Shown here: positions 10,335 to 22,300 of the stretch, piece by piece | Layout of the letters: every line of letters starts with the position of its first letter | How positions within the stretch are numbered: the first letter of the stretch is position 1 | NCBI GenBank assembly: GCA_015143295.1 | Contig: CM026565.1 | Coordinates: forward strand, 9,980,041-10,044,040 | Reading direction: 5' to 3' | Length of the DNA stretch: 64,000 nucleotides | Source: Tetracentron sinense | Lineage: Eukaryota > Streptophyta > Magnoliopsida > Trochodendrales > Trochodendraceae | Made by a program: the position numbers and the translations under genes | Notes under the pieces: model-generated | What the model saw: only the letters and a program-made list of their open reading frames with translations | What the model was told of the DNA's origin: nothing | Database searches by the model: none

Positions 10335-13300
10335 GTAAATTATCACATTATCTTGTCGTTTGCCTAATGAGTCAGCAAATTTGATTATCTTATAAATGGC
10401 ATAGCATCACATTTGTTCTTAGGGGCAGTTTTTACCATTGTGTCAAAAGTCGTAAGCATGGTGATTGTTGTCCAAGCCAAGTCTTTCAGTACCACAAGTT
10501 AGAAAGACTTGTTTTGTTTCAGCTTAAAGGTAAAAGGAACATGTAGGACGAGAGAAAAAAAATAGTTCAATGGGATTTCAAACCTTAGATACTCGTCCTT
10601 TATGTGGAGTCATTTCAACACGTTGGATATGGAAACGCCAATTTGCAACGCATACCTATAATAGAAATAATGCCAAAATCAAAATAATGTCTCCGAAACA
10701 CACCAAAATGTTTTTTTTAAAATACCATGCCGTATGTCTACCTTGGTAAGAGGATGGGTTAGTTGTACACCGGGTTGATACACCTACCTGCATCTGTGTC
10801 TGCATAATCTCTGCTAGATTTAGAAAACTCATCATCAAGTCCAGGTAGCTATATTGTTGTTTATTTGCTGTCGAACTTCTTCATAGCATTGTGCATAACT
10901 TTTTTTGGGTGGGTTGAGAGAGAGGGAGAAGGGGGGGGGAGGGTCTCTGTGAACTGATAAACCTTTTTTTGGGTCCAGGAAAGTAGAATTTTTGAATTCT
11001 TTATGTGTAGCTTATAGTGGAGGTGGTCTGTCATTATTTCTTTCACATGCGAATTATTGATAATTACCACCAATTGTAAACACAAGTTTTTGTAGGCGAT
11101 TATCATTAGCCTAACACTTGTGTGCCCCTTTTTCCCGATCTAAAATCAGAAAGAAGGGGCACACAAAGATATTCCTTTAACTTAAAAGGACCAAAATCTC
11201 ATGCAAAACTGGTTCTCTTTTGGTGGGACTTGTTTAAGGTTCCTTTACCTTATGTGCAATTTTTCACTGAACTCTAAGAAATGTTAAAGCAAAAATAAAT
11301 ACAGTTGGGAATAAAAATTATAAGAAAAGGTACATATCTTTGTGAAGGATTGTGAATTATTGTGAATTTTGAAGAAATATTGATAAATTATAACAAATAT
11401 TTAATACCGTAATTTAAACTTCATTGATTTGCGTGATAGTGAAAAAAATCGGTGAATTATGGATAATACGCAGGTCCACAAAGTTTTGATTTAGGGTATT
11501 AATTAATTTACAATAATGTATAAATTTTGTCAATATTTTATCAAAATTGTATTAATTCATGTATTGTCGCGCCCCAAAATTCCCCCTAGGAGTTAGGTAG
11601 GACTTTAGGTGTGACTATACTTAACCTGGCAAACCATCCTGTAATAAACAAGGCAAAATGTATAACAAGGACACAATACAGAGTGCGGAAACTAAAACAG
11701 TGCGGAAGCGTAACCCAACTTTTTCTTTTCTATACATGGTCTGTATTCCAAGTTAGATACAAAACATAAATAGTAAAGGTGAACATGCCCACCTGTCAAA
11801 ATACAAAATCATAAAATGTCTCTCTCTCTCAGTACTCATCCGAGTACGACCAGCTATCTAAGTCTCTTGCCTCCACCTGAGGCTCTACTATAGGGTCCAT
11901 GTGAGGCTCCTCCTCACCATAATCCTCCTTGATCCAAGGACCAGGAGCGCAAATGTCGAACCATGTACCTGCTGACATCAATATATACGGCTGAGTATGG
12001 AATACTCAGCGAGTACAAGCTACTAGCTAACAATAGTAATAATGAAATACAATAGTAATTACTAAATACAATTCATAACATCAACTTTAAGCAATACAAT
12101 GAACGTGACATGCATACAACAATTGCGAAACTCTGTATAAAACCCATACTTGAAATTCATGACTTGTTCTTGAAATTAATTTTTCGTAGTTTTCAAAACT
12201 TGCTTGTCGTGTTAAAACCAATTCTTGATTTGTTCTTGTCTCGTCTTGTTCTTGTTTGGAATCACACTTGTCTTGTCATGCTTGTCATGTCTTGACTTGT
12301 TCTTGACTTGCTTAACTTGTGAGCCAGATGTTAGTGTCCTTGTAGCGACTTGTGAGCCGGATACGTAAGTATCCTTTAGCAAAATAGAAAAGGGTACACC
12401 AACATCCTTGACCGGCCTTCTGTCCGGCTTTATCAACTTGTCTTGTTTTCTTGTGAGCCAGGTATATGCCCTACCCTTAACCGGCCCGATGTCTGGTTTT
12501 ATCATGCTTGTTTACTTGTGAGCCAGGTATGACATATCTTGGGAAATGCCTTACCCTTGACCGGCCCGATGTCCGGCTTTATCATGCTTGTTTACTTGTG
12601 AGCCAGGTATGACATATCCTGGTATATGCCCTACCCTTGACTGGCCCGATGTCCGGCTTTATCATGCGTTTTGTGAATCACGTGTCTTGTTCTTGTTTGG
12701 TTTCTCATTTACATATACTTTAGAAAACCTTGGTTACTGTATGCATGTGTGCTTGTGTGTGGCAATCGTGGCAACCATGATGACATGAACAATTTAAGAA
12801 TGTCACATAACATTTCAATCCCGTCAATAGGCATGTGAAAAATTAAGAACTTATACATTGCATTTAGTTATAATTACCATTTTGGAAAATCCTACTAATC
12901 ATGCATGTTTTAGGTGTGATTAACCACATTATTTCTCATACAAGCATTTCATTGAACACACTGCGTCTAACATTTATATGATCATTAATTTCACCTTTTC
13001 TTGTCACACATTTCATCCAATATTTTGGGTGTGTATATTATTTGTACATTGCCCTTCCACCGTTTTCCATCACACAACATCTATCACAACCACATGGCAT
13101 CCAATCGCCTCAATCACCCATACATCCTTCTACATTTCGTTTATCTTGTATAATTTAGGGAATCATTGGCTTAAGGTAAGATTCGGAAGAATAGGGGTAC
13201 ACATTCTCAAATCATGATCATTTGAAAAGAAACCCTAGGTTACTACTAAGTTAGTTAGGAGAGTGTACTAACCTTGGGTATGAACTCCAACTTGAGGAAA

Positions 13301-16300
13301 AACCCTTGATTTGAAAATCCCAAGCTTGAGGAAAAACACCACTTGAAAATGAAGGAATCCTTGCTTGATGGGGAAGATCCACTTGACTTGAGCTCCTCTT
13401 GATCTTAGATGCAAACCCCTCTTGAAGAATCCCCAAATTCCTCTTCTCCTCTAAATCCCTCTTAGGTTTATCCCAAAACCCTCCAAAGTGATCCCTATTT
13501 ATAGGTAAAGGGTTAAAAACCCCCAAATCTGGTTTCGTAACCTGCACATGATTGATTGCACACCAACTACGATCGATTGCGGATCCCAATGCGATCGATC
13601 GCACCTGGGGTGATGTGTCGCACTTGAACCCAAAAGTTTTTGGCCAATTTCCACTGTATGTGATCAATCGCACACCACCTGCGATTGATCGAACTTCCCT
13701 ATGCGATCTATCGCACTTGGAGGAGACCTATCGCATATGGACCCGAACCTTTTTTGTGACGCCCCGAACCCGCGCCTAGGGAATCAAGTTCCGTGACGCG
13801 TGTCCGTTCGTCAAATCATGCAAGCGGAAGACTTTACCCGCAAAAATGCGGGAAATTTAAACATTTATCAGATGCTCCCAAAAAGCAAATAATACCTGTC
13901 ATCACAATAGCCATCATACAAACCATATACCTGTATTATTTACATCAAGTTTGTTTTACAAAAGTAGGCGTCTCTATTACGCCAGGTACAACTTGTACAA
14001 GCTTCCAAAATATCCAGATAGACTTTTCACTTACTGGTCTGCAGTTCAAAGATCTGCTGACACAAAAAGTCAGTGAGCTATGAAGCCCAATAAAACCACA
14101 ATCCTTCTAAACTATTTTCCACATAATAACACGCATCAATAATGATATAATAAGCAGTTCAATTTGCATGTTACAGTAAAATAGAACAGTATATAATAAA
14201 TTGTGACCCAAGGTCACTTAGGGTTATGTCACCCTAACAGAGGTTCCCGACCTCACATTACTTTCTAATTATGAGGTTCAGTTATGAATGTATTATATTA
14301 CCAAATTATCGTTTCGATCATCAATCATGTTTCATTTCGAGTCCTAAGACACTATTAATTGGCCACAGCCCACAAATGTTTAGCTTAAAGTCTCTAAATC
14401 ATAACCATAATACATTGAGTCATTTAGACTCACACACGTTGTTCCGGCTTTCACCCGAACATGACAAAACCTTGGGTATATCAACCCAACTCACCTGGAA
14501 TCCGATGATTCCATACCGAACTATGAGTCCACCAACTCAAACAAATACACCAACTCTGAGTATACCAGCTCAGATCACTTCGTATCCGAAGCTTACACAC
14601 ACAACATGGGCATTCACCCAATAAGAACATTTTTCCATTCAATTGACTGGCCACATCTACCGTGTATTCGCCGCCATCGCCCTGGGTATCAGTTATGGAG
14701 GAACCCCGACCAACCTGCCTACCGTCATCTTCTGGCTAGTCTACGGAGGAATCTCGACGTCTATACCAATGCCGACATCTCCTGACGTTCCACCAAGAAG
14801 GGACCACGATAGACACGGTGCCGACATCTTCTAACTCACCTAGAGAGGAACCCCGGACTATACACTATCTGATGTTTAGCCATTTTAAACTCCCTAGGAC
14901 TCCGACATCTCCTGACTACCAGTCACGGAGGAACCACGGGCCATGCAGGACACCGCCACTCCTGACCTAGTCCAAGAGGCACCACGGACGACCTAGACAA
15001 ACAGACCGACATCTCCTGACTATCAGTCACGGAGGAACCCCGGGCCTTACTGGGCACCGTCTCTCCTGACCTAGTCAAAGAGGAACCACGGACTATACTG
15101 ACCCTGGTTAGATTTTCTAACCACAGGTTAACCCCAGTTAACCCAAGCCTCGCTTGATTAACTGAAATACTTGGGCCTCGCGCCCGTGAACCAACTCCGG
15201 TAACACACCGTCCCTTTAGGGAGAGTTTCCAGGCTAATGGATGTCTCCATAGCCTTGCAAGACATGCAAAACAACTTTTCGTCACTCTAGGGTGGCGATA
15301 CAATTTACCTGGGACCCGATCTGGGCTCCCCGAGGGACCACATACAATCGCAACATCACATAGGGGTCTCCGCCCCTTTTTCATTCACGTGAAAAGACAT
15401 GCATATACATCACATGAAATAATATAGCAAAATAAGCGGAAAATGTGAAGAAAAGGGAGGGGTTTTACTGTTTCACGCGTTTCGAGGCCTCGTAGGCAAA
15501 AACGGATGTCACCAACGCGTTCGCAACGACGATCAACCTCGGGGTAGAGCGCATGCAACTTTTTCTCTCTACCTTTTTTTCTCTCTCTACACGCAAAACG
15601 AGACGCCGGAGAGAAAATCGAACGCCGCCAACGCGTCGGGGACATCGAAAAACCCTAAGGTGGACTCCCTTTTCTTTTCTCTCTCTTCCTTTCTCTCTCC
15701 TCTTTCTCTCTCTTCCTTTCTCTCTCCTCACTCTCTCTCTAAAATTTCTGTGGCAGTGCAAACCGTGAGCAATTAGGGGCTGGCCCCCCATTTATATAGG
15801 CCTTAAATGGGTTTAGATCATGTGCAAAAGCACATGACCCATTTGGTGTGGAAAGGTGTGGTTGACCAAGTCAACCACTTTGACCAGTTTGACTGGATTT
15901 TCCCATTTTTCATGCATATATCCTTTGAAACCCTATTATATAACGCTTGATAGTGATGAAACTTCAGGTGACCGAACTTGGGACAGCTCGACATCTACTG
16001 TAAAAATTTCGGGGAAAAATACTGAGTTTTGACAGCTACACTTTAGTCCGGAAGAAAATTGCAAAACCCACTAATTTCCTGATTTCGAACACAAAACAGG
16101 CCGCCGTTTCTTCGTTTGAGATAACTAACTGCCGTGACGACAGACATTAGTCCCCACGGCCGACCGACACGCATTAGTGCTAACCGCACGGATTTCTATT
16201 AGGATCTCCAACAGATATTGGGTCCCACTTAATTTCTGGAAATATGGAAATTTCCCGTTTTTCTCAATTTTATCACACATAATGGCCTCGCGGTCCCGCG

Positions 16301-19300
16301 AAATGATACTTGACGGAACCGATACGATAGGGGTGTGTCCCGGCAGTCGACCAGCACATTGTGTGCGATTTTCGCCAAATGATACTGAGATTTCCTCGGT
16401 GCACTTCAACCCTGAGCAAAATCCCCTTCTTATTAATTTAACAATTAATAACTAATTAACCTTTATTAAGGACCCATAAACACATAATTTTATTATATTA
16501 AAATTCCGGGTCGTTACAATTTTATCATTTTTCCATTGTGTGCTATCGATCGCACACCACCTGCTATCGATCGCACATGCCATTTTTTGAGTTTTTTTCA
16601 CCAGCAGCCTCCTGGGGATGTTTCCAACCTTGTTTTCATCATTTTTAGGGCAATAACCCCTTTCATACCCCACACATAGTTCATTACCATCCCTTTTTCA
16701 ATAAATATAAGTTCAAAACACGTGGAAGGCCTTTTGACCGTGGAGGTATATTTCATTGACATGTACAAAAGTCTCGGGGTTCTACATGTATTGTCATATT
16801 ATGCACAACAAATAGTGAATATCGTAAATAAAAACTTTGTTGAAGTAGCACTAATTTGGCAAATTATTGGTAATATGCACGGATTTTCAAACACCGTCTT
16901 TTCTTTGTGGAATCAGACCTTGCCAGCTATTTTTGTACTTTTGTGATGGTCAATGGTGACTTGAGAAGGGGATGTATGGTGGAGTTTTACATTCATGTTT
17001 GGAGATTGTAAGATTCTAGTTGAAAAAAAATGATTTATCTGTGTGAAGGAATGAAAATTTCCTTTATTGACATATTCTATAGGTGCATCCACACTTCTTG
17101 TTTCGTGAAATAGGAATGTCTCCATTGAAATGAAGTCTCATTGGCAAGTTTATTGGGAAAAGATTGTTTCATATATTAACTGCCTTTTTTTAAAGCATGG
17201 GAATTAATCTGAAAAACTGGGAAGATTGGAAGATGGAGAGAAAGATTTCTTGTTTCTCCACAGTTCCTGAGTATTCTTGCTAGCTTTGAAATTGCAATTG
17301 CAGTTTTTTTTTTTTATTGAAGTCTTTAGTCTTTCCTGCTTATACTGGCCACAGTGGTTAAAAACTAAAACAGGACATTTTTATTTATCTTCAAATGAGT
17401 ATTTGTTTTACCTTGGATGCATATCTAATGTATTTATTCTCATGAGTCATGATTCAGATTCTTGTATTGTTTTCTGATGAAAAGTTCATTTCCTTACCAT
17501 CTGTTTCTGCCATGAAGATGTACAATGTTTTTCAGTGACTTACTTCATTAAACTTATTATATAAACTGTTATCAGGTAACTGGTGTTGGAATTAATACTG
17601 AGTGGGGATTGCTGATGGCGAGTATCTCAGAAGACACTGGTGAAGAAACCCCCTTGCAGGTTCGCTTCCTCAAATATTTCTACCTTGACCACTAATAACA
17701 ATTCATGGTTTTCACCATATGGCCATCTGGGGATAACCTATAACAGGTACGCTTGAATGGGATTGCAACTTTTGTTGGCATAGTTGGGCTCCTAGTTGCT
17801 CTTCTTGTGCTGGTTGTCCTTTTGGCAAGGTAACTGAAAGCTCAGTTTATGTATTCTGTCATGGTATGCTATATTAATGACATCTTTTTTTGGGTAGTCC
17901 TAAATTATTTATCTATCTATGTCAGAGGCTAGGGGGTTAGTATTCGAGGGTGGGCACTCAACGGCCACACCAGGACTCGAACACGAGTCTCTCCTCCCCG
18001 AAGGGAGATACACTACCACACTAACACTGGGACAAACCCAGGTTAATGACATCTTACCGATTGTTATTTGAAATTGAATTTTCCCAGATACTTTACTGGG
18101 CGTACCAAAAATTCAGATGGAACTGTTCAATATCTGAAGGGCAAGACAAGTGTTGGTGATGCAGTAGATGGAGCCATTAAAATTATCACCGTTGCAGTAT
18201 GTGCACTTTGGCCATATTTTTGTTATATTTATATTTTTCTGGCTATATTGATTAATATCAAAACTATTGTAGGTCACCATTGTGGTCGTTGCAGTTCCTG
18301 AAGGGCTTCCTTTGGCTGTTACCTTAACGTGTGCATGGGTTATTTTTTTCCTGATTTCTACCATAATATTTATAGAGCTATATTTTTTTTCGTTATTGTA
18401 ATTTTGCTCCTATTTTTTGACTCTGATACAGCCTTGCTTACTCGATGCGAAAAATGATGGCAGACAAGGCCCTGGCACGTACCATCCTCAAAACTATACT
18501 TCAATAACACCTTGGGATAACATATTATAAGTGGTTTAACAACAGTTGAGGTGCAGGTACGGAGGCTTTCAGCCTGTGAAACTATGGGTTCTGCAACAAC
18601 AATTTGCAGTGATAAGACTGGCACTTTGACCTTGAATCAGGTGTGGTTGTTCAATTACAGGATTGCACTTTTTGCTTCTATGAAGTTCAAAAATTTTTCA
18701 TGATATGGTCTTGTTCTGAATGCATTTATTTTATTTTTTATTTTTAAATGCCATTTCTTTTGGACTTTGTATTTTGTTTATACATTTTTGTCTGTATTAT
18801 TTTTAACGCTAACAAATTCCTTTCGTGTCACAGATGACCGTGGTTGAGGCTTATGTTGGTAGGACGAAAATCGATACACTGGATACATCCATATCATTGT
18901 CTCCTGCTGTATCCTCTCTGCTTATTGAAGGCATTGCACAGAATACCATTGGCAGTGTTTTTACTCCCGATGTAAGTCTATTAACTCAATATTAATATGT
19001 TGAACAATGGGGAGGAGAGAAACAGAACTTTATCTCATCAATTTTGCATGCCTTTAATTAAAATTTTGGACATAGATATTGAAAATCAAATTGGGGGAGA
19101 TCATCCCCACTGTACAGAGATTGCCTGTGTTTATTACTTTTGGCTAACAAATTACAAATGCACATCTTCATTAACACTTTGAAGGACAGGAAAATTAAAA
19201 AGCCATTTATCCTAGACAAGCCTTTTATGGGCTCAATTATGCAAGTCTTCAAGGCTATTTTGAAGAGGATGAAACCCACAAATTAGAACTTGAGGACTCC

Positions 19301-22300
19301 TCTTCGACCTCTAAACCTCCTCCAGAAGATGAGGAGAAAATCTTTCAACCTTCTATGGGTCAAACTACCCAGCTTTCTTCGAATTTGTATTTCTCCTATT
19401 GGAGCCGATCTGAGAATGTCTTTCTAATAATCTTTCCCCCTGCATAATTTAAATGTTCTCTAGATGGTGCTAAGGCTAGGAATATCCGAGGAACAGCCAT
19501 CAATCTTGGAAGCGGGCTTTTATACCTGAAGGCTATCCCGAATAATCTTCTTGATGTGCCTTAAAATTAATCACCCCAACACAAGAGATAGGAAACACTC
19601 AGGATGTAATTTAACCACTTGTGGGTAGAATCACTATAGAATACTTTGCCTTGATGCCCTCCATTTTCCTTTTGTTTTGTAAGGGCCTAAAAAAAGTTGA
19701 AGTATATCTTTCCTTCTAATTACTCCAAAAAAAAAAGGAAAAGAAAATTGTAGAATTTTCCAAAGGTATGACCTCGAAGTCTAACATCCCTAGTTAACCA
19801 CCCTTGAATGAGCGACAAATTACTCCTCGGGATACTGCAAGAGAGTCAAAAAGGCTTGAAAAAAGATTCCATATATCTTGTCAATCTGTAATTGCTAAAA
19901 CTAAAAAGGTGGTCCATTCTTCTTCTCTCTCTATCTATCAGGAATTTAGTATAATACTACTCTGAATGAGATGGGTGACAGCAAGATTTGTGCATCTTTG
20001 ATGCCCAAAGAAGGGGACTTTTACTTTAGTTGAAAAAAAAAAATGAATTTCAAATTACTACATAAATTTGCTATTCAAGTTGATTGACCATTTTATGATT
20101 TACGTTCCAATTTAATTACACTAGTGACAATGAAAAAATTAGTCATAATAACATCCACTGAATGTTCGGAACTTTGAAAGTGGCTTTGTACCGGTAGTTG
20201 TGAATAACAGAGAAATTATAATATCACAAAATTATGAAAACAGATATTGCATAACCCCTTCAGTTTGAAATTAATACATTTTTATATCAATAAAGGAAGG
20301 AAATTCAATGAATGCTATTTGTTGGATGGAATGAGTCATGATTGCATTAATGATCCTGACGGAGAAGATGAAGGTCCTTGGAGACTTACAGGTACAATCG
20401 GCCATCTTAGGGACCTGGTACTGGATTAGCCAATTTATATTCCCAAATTTTTGAGGTTGCAACAACAATGTGGACTGTTTTATAATCAGTGTATATAAAG
20501 ATTACCTGATTGTATAGGAAACTCACATCCCTAATGTTGTACACTTTTTACCGTTAGCATACAATCTTCAGTTATTTGTAAGAAATGGAGGAGCATGCAC
20601 GCTATCTGTCTAACATGTGTCTAATTAGTTCATAAGTTCGAGTGTGTCTCCTTTGGATGAATGGTTGGGTGTACAAATTGAAATTATTTTTTTTTGTCTA
20701 TCATTCATCAATATCAGATTTGTCAACTTTCTCATCTATATGGATCCTAATTTTGATACCAAATCTTTTGATCTTTGTCCCATTCATTAATGGATTTGTG
20801 TGGTTCCATAGAGTACTAACTAGTGCCTTTTATTATTTAATAATTAGGCAGGCTCTTAGTTTAATATCCATTAAGCAGCAAATTTTCTATGAACTTTTGA
20901 CTATGTTTTCATTCTGACAGGGTGTTGGAGACATAGAGATAGCTGGATCACCAACTGAAAAGGCCATCCTTTCTTGGGGGATCAAGGTACCTTTACTAAC
21001 TTCATATCAGTGGCTACTTTCGATAGACTTTCCCTGTTTGAAGCTGATTTCAGTTATCAATATCTCTTGCATAGCTGGGGATGAAGTTTGATGCCGTAAG
21101 ATCAGAGTCTACAATTCTCCATGTTTTCCCTTTCAATTCAGAGAAAAAGCGAGGTGGTGTCGCACTGCAACTGGTAATTGGATTTCTCATTCATTCTTAG
21201 GTTGCCAATGCTTTGTGTTTGGTAATGATAACAACCCGCACTGTTAACTCAGTTGGTTCAGGTCTTGGGAGAGATCCCCAAGATCTCGAGTTAAACTCCT
21301 CCAGGTTTACCTGATGCACGTGGTTTGCAGGTGATTGTGTCCGAAACGACTAGTCCTTGATTGTCAGGGCTGGGACACACTCTGTTACCAAAAAAAAAAA
21401 TTATTATAGTAATCATAACACTGTTGGATGGATTTTACATTGTCTCTCATTGTGGAGCTTAAGATTTCTTACTTATGTACTTGATTTGATTAGTAGTTAA
21501 AGGTCATGCACTTGGAAACTATGTTGTAAGGTGATTTATTCTCTAGGTGCTTTCGGGATCTAGTCTCCTTCAGGGGTTGTTCTGCAACATCCACAAACAA
21601 GTTCTTGAAAACTGGCTTTTAAATTTTAGAATTTAACTATTATTATTGTTATTATTATCGAAGTTTGTATTCATACTCAATTATTGTCATTCGTTTGTGT
21701 TTGCTAGGAGAAGAAAATTAGGAGAAAAGAGAGAATGAAGGAGTTATAGAACTTGCCACCTAACATTCACTATCTCCATTTTTTTTCTTTTAATTGATAA
21801 ACCAGGAGAATTGATATGGTGTTACCATTTGTGTCAAACAATTTACACATGTTGTATACCTAATAAGTATCTAATACATATTCTAAAACTCCCCCTCAAC
21901 CAAACTTCATTAAACTTGTTTCAATAATTCTAGAACAATAAAAAACATCAAACTTAATCAACTTATCACATAGAAAAAAGTCCTGACAGCTCCACCCAAG
22001 TAAATGATTAAAAACTGATTTTTCCCCAGAATCAAACAAATGGGTATAACAGAATAAAAAACTTCTCAAACAAATTCTCCAAATATCTTCACAATTCCCC
22101 AAAAATAATACTCATATATTTTTTTCCCGACCAGAGGGGGCAACCCTATCATTGCTCATGTTAGTTGTACGGCCTGCTGACATCAACCTATGCCTTTGGC
22201 TCATTTTGGTCTTCGAAACCCTGTATTGATGCGCATACTCTTTTGCTAGGATATCAAGTAGAAATTTAGCCCTAAATGACAGATAGAGAAGTATGAAGGA

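Larger units (their letters stand above)
11565..16786 (-). mobile_element. solo LTR of a gypsy-type element, split by another LTR
   Basis: It starts TGTCGCGCCCC and ends GGGGTTCTACA, with a perfect 5-bp target duplication TGTAT at 11560-11564 and 16787-16791. Without the nested LTR at 13755-16518 it is about 2.46 kb. Its termini and orientation resemble the gypsy LTR at 2924-5182. It contains a tandem array (12313-12668) and CGATCG palindromes (about 13545-13735, continuing at about 16545-16580). A solo LTR is the usual product of recombination between the two LTRs of one insertion. It is a fossil without coding parts and sits in a pump intron. Confidence 0.85.

Noticed and set aside
12313-12668. 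Regular repeats that could suggest a CRISPR array
   Set aside because: The units are contiguous, long and degenerate, without unique spacers, and lie in a plant LTR.
13251-13673. 140-residue minus-strand reading frame
   Set aside because: It lies within the solo LTR over the palindrome cluster; its length reflects repeat composition and it has no domain.
15385-15791. Arg/Ser-rich reading frames on both strands
   Set aside because: They are produced by the CT-rich tandem tract in a solo LTR and have no family features.
17950-18040. tRNA gene on the minus strand
   Set aside because: The A and B boxes are present, but there is no cloverleaf; the A tail and 13-bp target duplication identify a SINE.
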